Shown here in pieces: positions 16,060-22,071 of a stretch of DNA of 29,046 nt. The stretch comes from an uncultured Campylobacter sp. (GTDB lineage Bacteria; Campylobacterota; Campylobacteria; Campylobacterales; Campylobacteraceae): assembly GCF_938045405.1 (NCBI RefSeq), contig NZ_CALIMW010000146.1:1-29046 (forward strand). Reading direction: 5' to 3'. Under the pieces are notes generated by a model, which saw nothing but the letters and a program-made list of their open reading frames with translations, did no database searches and was not told where the DNA came from. Position numbers and translations under genes: made by a program. Position 1 is the stretch's first letter; each line of letters starts with the position of its first letter.

Positions 16060-16691
16060 CTTAAAGCATAAACCCTTTCTTCATTTATTATGATCGATCC
16101 GTCTTCGCAAAGTTTAGCCTGCGCGAGCGAAATTTTTTCGCCGCCTAGATGAACGCTAAATTTTTGCGATTTTTGGAATTGTAACGAAAAATTTCTAAAA
16201 ATTTGCTTCCACGAGATTTTATTTTCATATAGCGTAAAAAAGCCCTCTATAGCGTCTTTTACGCTGATTTTTATATCTAAAATTCCCGCATATTCGGGCG
16301 CGCCGAGTAGGTTCATGCCGATGCCGCAGACGAGGGTATTTTTGATCTTATTCGTCATCGTCCCACCGATTTTGCGCTCGCCTAGATAAAAATCGTTGGG
16401 CCATTTAAGCCAAAGCTGCGAGCCGAGCGATGCTAGAAGCTCCTGCATAATCATCGCAAAATATATGCTCGCCGACTGAGGCGGCACGTCCGCGGGCATA
16501 TCGCTCTGCGCGACACAGAACGAAAATGCGAGATTGCCGCTCGCGCCCTCCCAATCATTGCCGCGCGAGCCGATACCGGCGCTTTGGCGATTTGCGGCGA
16601 TCGCAAAAGGCGGCGTTATCCTGCATTCGCGCACGGCGTTCACCAAAAACTCCTGCGTGGAGGGCATTTGCTCTACAAATTCTACTTGCAA
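16056..16691 (-). CDS. birA: Biotin--[acetyl-CoA carboxylase] ligase BirA (catalytic domain only)
   Basis: Ligase that attaches biotin to the acetyl-CoA carboxylase carrier protein. It lacks the N-terminal DNA-binding domain of E. coli BirA, so it should not be a repressor. Motifs: STQEFL near the start, a glycine-rich biotin-binding segment SAGIGSRGNDWEGASGNLAFSF (hallmark GRGxxGRxW-like GSRGNDW), and KWPNDFYLGERKIGG with the catalytic-site lysine. The frame is open to an ATG at 16742. I prefer the TTG at 16691: AAGGAG lies 6 nt upstream of it, and the resulting N-terminus LQVEFVEQMPSTQ matches where related ligases begin. It overlaps parA by 4 nt. Confidence 0.9.
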   Translation of the reverse strand: MQVEFVEQMPSTQEFLVNAVRECRITPPFAIAANRQSAGIGSRGNDWEGASGNLAFSFCVAQSDMPADVPPQSASIYFAMIMQELLASLGSQLWLKWPNDFYLGERKIGGTMTNKIKNTLVCGIGMNLLGAPEYAGILDIKISVKDAIEGFFTLYENKISWKQIFRNFSLQFQKSQKFSVHLGGEKISLAQAKLCEDGSIIINEERVYALR

Positions 16692-17223
16692 AACCTGCTC
16701 CTTGCGTAAGACGAAGGGCTCGCCTTGAAATATTGCAAGCATTTAAATTCCGCGCTGTGATAGAATTTTGCAACAAGATAAAATTTAGCACGATTAAATT
16801 TTACGGCGTAGCGGAATTTTATGCGATGAAATTTAGCGATTTTACTAAATTTTTCGGTGATACGGATCTTTTTGACAACACGGCGATAAAATTTTAAAGC
16901 TCCGCCTCGTAAAAATTCTGCGGCACGATCATAGAATTTTAAGCGGTGTGTGTTCGGTGCGACGCCGCAAGGTTCGCAACTGCCAAAGCGAAATTTAAAG
17001 CTCCTGCGAGCGTAAAATTTTAAAGTATAGAAGCGAGGTTTTAAAATTTTATAAAACCTTAATTTTGGAGCTTCGTTTCGAAATTCCGCGCGGCAAAATT
17101 TTACTTCACGATCGCAGCGATACCTGAGGCAAAATTCCGTCGTAACGCCAAAAGTGCGGCGCAAATAAAATTCCCGCGCAGCATCAAAAGTACGGCATAA
17201 AACGCGAGAATTTAAAATCCCGC
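16692..17223. other. Spacer between fmt and birA packed with RAATTY words
   Basis: No gene I can support. By eye the 532 nt contain about 18 RAATTY hexamers (AAATTT, AAATTC, GAATTT), roughly one every 30 nt, embedded in GC-rich connectors such as AAAGCTCCGCC and CGGCGATAAAATTTTAAAG. One minus-strand frame stays open through most of it, but the translation is just irregular KFY/KFR-like units read from the AAATTT words and resembles no protein family. Confidence 0.6.
16698..16703 (-). promoter_or_regulatory. Ribosome binding site selecting a TTG start for birA
   Basis: AAGGAG on the minus strand, 6 nt before TTG (16689-16691). The alternative upstream ATG at 16740-16742 has no comparable site. 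Confidence 0.6.
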
Positions 17224-18144
17224 TTAGCATAGTAGATCGCCGATCTTTAGCCGCTTACCGTTTAGATACGCGCTAGCGTCCACAGGCTTTTTGCCTGGCT
17301 CTTGCACCTTTGTCATCTTAACCGCGCCTTCGCCGCATGCGACGCAAAAACTAGGCTTATCAATGTGTAGAATTTCGCCCGCACGTTCAAATTTACGCCC
17401 GCAAGATTCACGCAAAAGCTCTAGTTCTAAAATTTTTAACCCGCTAGCTAGATAAATCCCCGGCCAGGGCGTTAGCGCGCGAAATTTATTATAAATCTGC
17501 TCCGCGCTCTGCTCAAAGCTAAAAAGCCCGTCTGATTTGCTTATTTTTTTGCAGTGCGTAGCCTGCGCGCCCTCTTGCTTAAGCGGCGTTAAATTTACAA
17601 AATTTCGCAGCACTCGCACTATCAGCTCGCCCGCTAGATCACCCAGCTCGTCAAACAGCTGCGCCGCCGTTTTATCCTCGCAAGACGTGTAGGCAAAATC
17701 AAGCATATCGCCCGTGTCAAGCCCCGCATCCATAAGCATCGCCGTCACGCCCGTCTGCTTTTCGCCCGCCAAGATCGCGCTTTGGATCGGACTTGCGCCG
17801 CGGTATTTAGGCAGGATCGAAGCGTGCAGGTTTATGCAAGGCGCGATATCAAGCACACTTTGCGGCAAAATTTTACCGTATGCGGCAACCACGATAAAAT
17901 CAGGCTTTAGCTCTTTTATCTGCGCTGCGACCGCCTCGTTTTTGAGTGTCGCGGGCTGAAAGATCGGCACGGCAGGTAGATACTGCTGCGCGTAAACTTT
18001 AACCTCGCTCGGAGTTAAAATTTGCTTCCTGCCGACTGGCTTATCGGGCTGCGTAAAGACGGCCGCGATCTCAAATTTCGCCTCCGCAAGCGTGCGTAAA
18101 ATTTTAGCCGCATACTCAGGCGTTCCCATAAAAACTATATTCAT
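17224..18144 (-). CDS. fmt: Methionyl-tRNA formyltransferase
   Basis: Formylates initiator Met-tRNA using 10-formyl-THF. The 306 residues begin MNIVFMGTPEYAAKIL. The catalytic residues are in place: Asn105 and His107 in INLHASILPKYRGASPIQ, and Asp143 in GLDTGD. The C-terminal OB-like domain follows after about residue 205. Normal length. The ribosome site is AAAGGAAAAGA just before the ATG. The next gene downstream, birA, is 532 nt away. Confidence 0.97.
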   Translation of the reverse strand: MNIVFMGTPEYAAKILRTLAEAKFEIAAVFTQPDKPVGRKQILTPSEVKVYAQQYLPAVPIFQPATLKNEAVAAQIKELKPDFIVVAAYGKILPQSVLDIAPCINLHASILPKYRGASPIQSAILAGEKQTGVTAMLMDAGLDTGDMLDFAYTSCEDKTAAQLFDELGDLAGELIVRVLRNFVNLTPLKQEGAQATHCKKISKSDGLFSFEQSAEQIYNKFRALTPWPGIYLASGLKILELELLRESCGRKFERAGEILHIDKPSFCVACGEGAVKMTKVQEPGKKPVDASAYLNGKRLKIGDLLC

Positions 18145-18331
18145 TCTTTTCCTTTAAATTTAGCCAAATCACGGCGCGAGCGATCATGCAGGCGCTAATC
18201 GTGCTCGAAATAAATTGTACGCAGACCGCGAAGCAAATCCGGGTTCGTACCCGCTCGCGGGAAGTAAAATTTATACGCATCGCACAAACCAAACCCCGCG
18301 CAAAAGGCCGCATTATCGCCGTTTTTCGCGT

Positions 18332-18673
18332 TTATTTGACGGCGGCTTGATTTTCATCTCCACTTTGATCCTTCCAAGGCCAAAAAGCGCACGGATCTTC
18401 GGACCAATCAATCTTTGCAGAGGATTTCGCCCTCAGCTCTTCTAGGCTAATCTTGCCGTCATGATTAGCGTCCAACCTCTTAAATTCCGAGCCTGAGCGC
18501 AGATTTAGCTCTACTTTCAGCCCGGACGGCACCTCGCTCGCCATCCACTCCTGCAAGCTCAGCGCGCCGTCGTGATCTTTGTCGTTAAAGTCCATAAAAT
18601 TCGGCACCGAATCGGCGGGATCGCAACCGTATGCGCCGAAGCATAAAAATACTAGAATAAAAATTTTACTCAT
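18332..18673 (-). CDS. Small exported EF-hand calcium-binding protein
   Basis: The 113-residue protein has a hydrophobic export signal ending in GAYGC (Cys17; a near-lipobox, so possibly a lipoprotein) and two textbook EF-hand loops. The first is DKDHDGALSLQE (residues 31-42; ligands at 31, 33, 35, 42) and the second is DANHDGKISLEE (68-79; ligands at 68, 70, 72, 79). The spacing is that of an EF-hand pair. Calcium binding in the periplasm or at the membrane is therefore likely, but the process served is unknown. A strong AAGGAGG precedes the ATG. It lies 127 nt after obgE. In C. jejuni, from memory, proB occupies this slot between obg and fmt. Confidence 0.8.
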   Translation of the reverse strand: MSKIFILVFLCFGAYGCDPADSVPNFMDFNDKDHDGALSLQEWMASEVPSGLKVELNLRSGSEFKRLDANHDGKISLEELRAKSSAKIDWSEDPCAFWPWKDQSGDENQAAVK

Positions 18674-18800
18674 TTCGCCTCCTTAAATTTTATCTTTTTG
18701 CGGCTTTTGCGAGCGATGAAAATAAAATTTAGCCGCGTATGTGGGCGCGCTTAAGACCTGCATTCGCAAAAGCCCTCTACGGCGCAGCTTTTAGCGCAGC

Positions 18801-19856
18801 CTATAGCTCCTTTTTAAGTAGCTCAAGCAGGTTAAATTTTAGCTCGTTTATATTTTGTCCCGTCGCCGAGGAGATCGGCATCACGAAAAACGGTTTAGCG
18901 GCGTCAAACTCATAAATATCTTGTTTAAATTTCATCTCGCCAGCCGTACCCGCAAGCCCCAAATGCGACAAAAAACCGTCAAATTTTTCCTGCAAATTTT
19001 CGGCCGCGTCCGCGCGAGTTAGAGCGATCGCGTAGTCTCTTTTTGCAAGCTCTCCTGAAAATTTCGCCGTCTCGGCCCTCAGCGCGTCAAACTGCTCCTC
19101 AAGGCTGCGGTAGTTCGCAAGATCGAGCATAAAAAGCAAAATTTTCGTGCGCTCGACGTGTTTTAAAAACTGCACGCCAAGTCCGCGCCCTTCGCTAGCT
19201 CCCTCGATGATACCCGGAATATCGGCCATGACAAAGCCGCTGTATTCGTCAACCTCGACGAGGCCGAGCTTTGGCGTGAGAGTGGTAAATTCATAGTTTG
19301 CGATCTGGGGTTTGGCGTTTGAGACGGTCGAGATCAGCGTGCTTTTACCGACGTTTGGAAAGCCCACGAGCCCAACGTCGGCGATGAGCTTAAGCTCCAA
19401 GCGCACCTCGCGCGTTTCGCCCTCGAGGCCCTTTTGCGCGTATTCGGGGGCCTGATTGATCGAGCTTTTAAAGTGCACGTTGCCAAGCCCGCCTTTACCG
19501 CCTTTTAAAAACAGCTTCGTCTCGCCGTCGTTTAGCATGTCAAGCACCAGCTCGCCGCTATCCTCGTCGTAAACGCTGGTGCCGGGAGGCACGATGAGAT
19601 AGAGATCTTCGCCGCTTTTGCCCGTCTTTTTGCGACCCTCGCCGGGCGCGCCGTTTTGCGCTCTAAACTCACGCTTGCCCTTGTAGGATGAGAGAGTGTG
19701 GGAGTTTTTATCGACTCTGAAATACACGTCGCCGCCGTCGCCGCCGTCGCCGCCGTCGGGACCGCCTGAGATGACGAATTTTTCGCGGCGGAAGCTGACG
19801 CAGCCCGCGCCGCCGTCCCCTGATTTGACACTAAGCTTTACGCTGTCTATGAACAT
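18801..19856 (-). CDS. obgE: GTPase ObgE/CgtA
   Basis: Essential GTPase involved in 50S ribosome assembly. The 351 residues comprise the glycine-rich Obg fold (about 1-158, SGDGGAGCVSFRREKF, GGPDGGDGGDGG) and a G domain with GFPNVGKS (165-172), TTLTPKLG, DIPGIIEGASEG (212-223), a G4-like TRAD (280-283) and SSATG (329-333). The canonical NKxD in G4 is replaced by TRAD. The frame is open 12 codons further upstream, but MFIDSVKLSVKSGDG is the conserved start and has AAGGA 6 nt before it. A TATAAT follows the rpmA terminator, so obgE can be expressed separately from rplU-rpmA. Confidence 0.96.
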   Translation of the reverse strand: MFIDSVKLSVKSGDGGAGCVSFRREKFVISGGPDGGDGGDGGDVYFRVDKNSHTLSSYKGKREFRAQNGAPGEGRKKTGKSGEDLYLIVPPGTSVYDEDSGELVLDMLNDGETKLFLKGGKGGLGNVHFKSSINQAPEYAQKGLEGETREVRLELKLIADVGLVGFPNVGKSTLISTVSNAKPQIANYEFTTLTPKLGLVEVDEYSGFVMADIPGIIEGASEGRGLGVQFLKHVERTKILLFMLDLANYRSLEEQFDALRAETAKFSGELAKRDYAIALTRADAAENLQEKFDGFLSHLGLAGTAGEMKFKQDIYEFDAAKPFFVMPISSATGQNINELKFNLLELLKKEL

Positions 19857-19881
19857 AGCTATCCTTAAATTTAAAACGGCA

Positions 19882-19887
19882 ATTATA
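19882..19887 (-). promoter_or_regulatory. -10 box of obgE
   Basis: The minus strand reads TATAAT inside GGCTATAATTGCC, 25 nt before the obgE ATG and just downstream of the rpmA terminator. Confidence 0.55.
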
Positions 19888-19926
19888 GCCAAATGAGTTG
19901 AAGATAATTTTTAAACGGATGAAATT

Positions 19927-19949
19927 TTAAAAGAGGGGCTTGCGCCCCC
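19927..19949 (-). terminator. Intrinsic terminator of rplU-rpmA
   Basis: On the minus strand GGGGC-GCAA-GCCCC (plus a flanking G-U pair) is followed by CTTTT, about 16 nt after the rpmA stop. The hairpin core is at 19935-19948. Confidence 0.7.
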
Positions 19950-19965
19950 GAAGATTTAGCGATAT

Positions 19966-20223
19966 TTACGCAGCCGGATAAACCGATACTTTTTTGCGAT
20001 TTTTATCTTTTCGCTCAAATTTTACGACACCGTCGATCAGCGCGAAAATCGTGTGATCGCTACCCATGCCTACGTTGCTGCCCGGGTGCGTCGCAGTGCC
20101 GCGCTGGCGGATGATGATGTTGCCCGCGCGAACGAACTCGCCGCCGAATTTTTTAACGCCCAAGCGGCGCCCGATACTATCTCTATTATTTTGGGTTGAG
20201 CCTTGACCTTTTTTGTGTGCCAT
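19966..20223 (-). CDS. rpmA: 50S ribosomal protein L27
   Basis: Large-subunit protein reaching the peptidyl-transferase centre. The 85 residues start MAHKKGQGSTQNNRDS and contain the family core GRRLGVKKFGGEFV and IIRQRGTATHPGSNVGMGSDHT. Normal length. No N-terminal cleavage extension of the Firmicutes type is present. It lies 10 nt after rplU. Confidence 0.98.
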   Translation of the reverse strand: MAHKKGQGSTQNNRDSIGRRLGVKKFGGEFVRAGNIIIRQRGTATHPGSNVGMGSDHTIFALIDGVVKFERKDKNRKKVSVYPAA

Positions 20224-20233
20224 TTCCTATCCT

Positions 20234-20542
20234 TTATGCGTTAATCGAAACGACTTTGACGCGGGTGTATTGGCGTCTGAAGCCGCGTTTTACTTTTGAA
20301 TCTTTGCGTCTGCGTTTTTTGAAGATAACGACTTTTTTATCCTTGCCCTCGCAAACGACCTCCAAAACCACCTTGGCACCCTTTACAAACGGTGCTCCTA
20401 CCTTTAACTCGCCGTCGTTTAGCGCTAAAACTTCGCTAAGCTCGAGCTTTGCTTTCGGCTCAGCATTAAAATGGTCTAAATTTAGGTAGTTACCCTCTTC
20501 GACCTTATACTGCTTGCCGCCGTGTTTGATGATAGCATACAT
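20234..20542 (-). CDS. rplU: 50S ribosomal protein L21
   Basis: Large-subunit protein. The 102 residues start MYAIIKHGGKQYKVEEG and end with the basic KKRRRKDSKVKRGFRRQYT. The frame is open 27 codons upstream, but the extension is not L21-like, and AAGGA with 6-nt spacing marks the ATG at 20542. It is the first gene of rplU-rpmA. Confidence 0.97.
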   Translation of the reverse strand: MYAIIKHGGKQYKVEEGNYLNLDHFNAEPKAKLELSEVLALNDGELKVGAPFVKGAKVVLEVVCEGKDKKVVIFKKRRRKDSKVKRGFRRQYTRVKVVSINA

Positions 20543-20624
20543 CAAAAATCCTTTAAAATTTGGTAGCCAAAAAGGCATTTGCCGTGCAAAATTTAAAAGC
20601 CCGTTTGGTATGAAAAATTGCAAT

Positions 20625-20633
20625 ATTATCTCA
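20625..20633 (-). promoter_or_regulatory. Extended -10 promoter of rplU-rpmA
   Basis: The minus strand reads TGAGATAAT about 82 nt before the rplU start. The predicted leader of roughly 75 nt contains short GGC/GCC inverted repeats (around 20560-20585). Confidence 0.45.
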
Positions 20634-20725
20634 AATTTTATAAATTCCTACTGAAACGCCTCGCAAAATTCCTGCGAAATTTCAAATTTCAAGGGCTCGG
20701 ATTTATTTTAAACTAAAGATAAATG

Positions 20726-20734
20726 TGCTACTAT
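20726..20734 (+). promoter_or_regulatory. Extended -10 promoter of the plus-strand lipoprotein gene
   Basis: TGCTACTAT, 28 nt before the ATG at 20763. It forms a divergent promoter pair with rplU-rpmA, with the two -10 elements about 95 nt apart. Confidence 0.45.
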
Positions 20735-20762
20735 CGCAACGAAATTTTTGAAGGAGAATTTT

Positions 20763-21191
20763 ATGAGAAATTTAATAGCTGCGCTCGTAGCAGCGGTATT
20801 TTTTATCGGTTGTTCCAACTGGAATATATCCAACGAACCAAGCGGAGTACGCAATCAAACAAAATCCCAAAGCAGTAAAACAAATATCGGCGGCGTAAAT
20901 GATAAAGTCCAAGAGGTTTCCACCGCAGGCACCACCGATATGGTCGAAACGACCTTGCCCGATAGCACAGGTATGACTAATGCGCCGAAAGACCGCAGCG
21001 ATGCATTTCATATCAATCAAGTAATTTCTGCATGGAATAAACAGCCAGACTCCATCAAAACAACCGAAGACAATGGCAACATCTACACCTGGAAAAACTA
21101 TAAGCCAGGCTGCGACGTATCACTTACCAGCGACTCGGAAGGCTACGTATCAAAATCCGCTATCAAATCAGCACTGTCTCAGTGCCTATAA
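20763..21191 (+). CDS. Putative lipoprotein of unknown function
   Basis: I do not recognise the family. The 142-residue product starts MRNLIAALVAAVFFIGCSN, a signal peptide with lipobox FIGC and lipidated Cys17. A Ser/Thr/Asn-rich, probably flexible stretch (20-75) follows. A compact C-terminal part (about 80-142, AFHINQVISAWNKQPDSI, YTWKNYKPGCDVSL) has Cys117 and Cys141 that could pair. An in-frame ATG at 20748 precedes it, but AAGGAG lies 6 nt before the ATG at 20763, which I chose. It is one of only two plus-strand genes in the window. A palindrome shortly after the stop may be its terminator. Confidence 0.75.
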   Translation: MRNLIAALVAAVFFIGCSNWNISNEPSGVRNQTKSQSSKTNIGGVNDKVQEVSTAGTTDMVETTLPDSTGMTNAPKDRSDAFHINQVISAWNKQPDSIKTTEDNGNIYTWKNYKPGCDVSLTSDSEGYVSKSAIKSALSQCL

Positions 21192-21216
21192 CCAATTTAT
21201 CCGCTTTATCCGCGGC

Positions 21217-21238
21217 GCCGAAATTTTAAAATTTCGGC
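21217..21238 (+). terminator. Perfect 22-nt palindrome after the lipoprotein gene
   Basis: GCCGAAATTTT is followed directly by its exact reverse complement, 26 nt after the stop codon. As RNA it forms a hairpin with a GCCG/CGGC base. There is no long U-tract, so termination is likely but not certain; the centre is also a double RAATTY word. Confidence 0.45.
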
Positions 21239-21315
21239 TTACGAGCGGGTACTGCTTCACCAAATCTAATCTTAAAATCCTACGGTTCACTCTTAAAAAT
21301 TTACTATTCGTATTG

Positions 21316-21321
21316 TATAAT
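21316..21321 (+). promoter_or_regulatory. -10 box of the DUF411 gene
   Basis: TATAAT within TATTGTATAATCG, 29 nt before the ATG at 21350. No clear -35 is seen. Confidence 0.55.
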
Positions 21322-21349
21322 CGAGGACTTTTAATCACTGGAGTAAAAT

Positions 21350-21811
21350 ATGAAGAAAATTTTATTTGCAGGTGCGCTTTTAGCGGCATTAGGTAGCTAT
21401 GCGGCGGCGGGCGAACACATCAAGGTCTATCACGGCGAGAGCTGCGGATGTTGTCACAACTGGGCAAAATATATGGAGCAAAATGGCTTTGAAGTCGAGA
21501 TGATTTCGCTGGCTGACGAGCCGCTTATCCAGAAGAAGAATGAGCTTGGGCTTCCGCTGGAGTTCGCTAGCTGCCACACCGCGATCATAGACGGGTATGT
21601 AGTCGAAGGACATATGCCAGCAGGTGAGATCCGCACGCTACTAAAAAATAAGCCTAAAGACGTTATCGGCATAGCAGTACCTGGAATGCCGCTAGAAGCG
21701 CCAGGTATGGAGCAAGGCTCACAGCCCGAGGTCTATGATGTGGTAGCGTTTAAAAAGGATGGCTCGTATCAAAGCATCGCCACTTACAAAGGCAAAGAAA
21801 AAATCAAATAA
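21350..21811 (+). CDS. Secreted DUF411-family metal-binding protein
   Basis: Periplasmic protein of the DUF411 family, members of which are associated with copper handling. The 153-residue precursor has a signal peptide (about 1-20, ending SYAAA) and the family core. That core is VYHGESCGCCHNW with Cys32, Cys34 and Cys35, EFASCHTAIIDGYVVEGHMPAGEI with Cys75, His88 and Met89, then GIAVPGMPLEAPGMEQG, a Met-rich loop. These Cys/Met/His residues are plausible soft-metal ligands. The ATG has GGAG 7 nt upstream and its own TATAAT. No copper ATPase or oxidase lies beside it here, so the copper role rests on family knowledge only. Confidence 0.9.
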   Translation: MKKILFAGALLAALGSYAAAGEHIKVYHGESCGCCHNWAKYMEQNGFEVEMISLADEPLIQKKNELGLPLEFASCHTAIIDGYVVEGHMPAGEIRTLLKNKPKDVIGIAVPGMPLEAPGMEQGSQPEVYDVVAFKKDGSYQSIATYKGKEKIK

Positions 21812-21814
21812 TCC

Positions 21815-21830
21815 GCCGCTTCAAAGCGGC
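21815..21830 (+). terminator. Weak hairpin after the DUF411 gene
   Basis: GCCGCT-TCAA-AGCGGC begins 4 nt after the stop codon. No U-tract follows, so it may be a 3'-end stabiliser rather than a full terminator. Confidence 0.4.
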
Positions 21831-21976
21831 AACTTACTTATTAGCTCGCTAAAATTTTGCCTATTTTATGGCTCGACGCAATTTGCCTCAGCTAGCGAAT
21901 GCTGCCACGATCTGCAAAAATGACGCGCAAATTAATTTCAAATGCTAGCTATGATAAAGGGGATTAAAAATTTAAG

Positions 21977-22050
21977 TGGATGGGCTAATAGGGGTCGAAC
22001 CTATATTCACAAATCCAGAGTTTGTTGTCCTGCCATTAGACGATAGCCCA
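21977..22050 (-). tRNA. tRNA-Gln (anticodon CUG)
   Basis: The minus strand folds as a complete 74-nt tRNA with encoded CCA. The acceptor stem TGGGCTA pairs fully with TAGCCCA. The D stem is GTC/GAC, the anticodon stem is ACAAA/TTTGT around the loop CTCTGGA (anticodon CTG), and the T arm is ATAGG-TTCGACC-CCTAT. The U1-A72 pair is typical of tRNA-Gln. The base before CCA is T rather than the usual G. It is a single tRNA, not in a cluster. Confidence 0.9.
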
Positions 22051-22063
22051 TTGCGGAAGCGGT

Positions 22064-22071
22064 ATTTTATA
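22064..22071 (-). promoter_or_regulatory. -10 box of tRNA-Gln
   Basis: The minus strand reads TATAAAAT with its 3' end 14 nt before the mature 5' end of the tRNA, the expected place for a tRNA promoter. Confidence 0.5.

Noticed and set aside
16682..17230. Minus-strand frame of 182 codons with KFY/KFR repeats
   Set aside because: The repeats are the AAATTT words read as Lys-Phe; no ribosome site or domain, and it overlaps the start of birA out of frame.
18239..18262. GGGTTCGTACCC, resembling a tRNA T arm
   Set aside because: The rest of a tRNA cannot be folded around it, and the loop lacks the usual TTCRA continuation.
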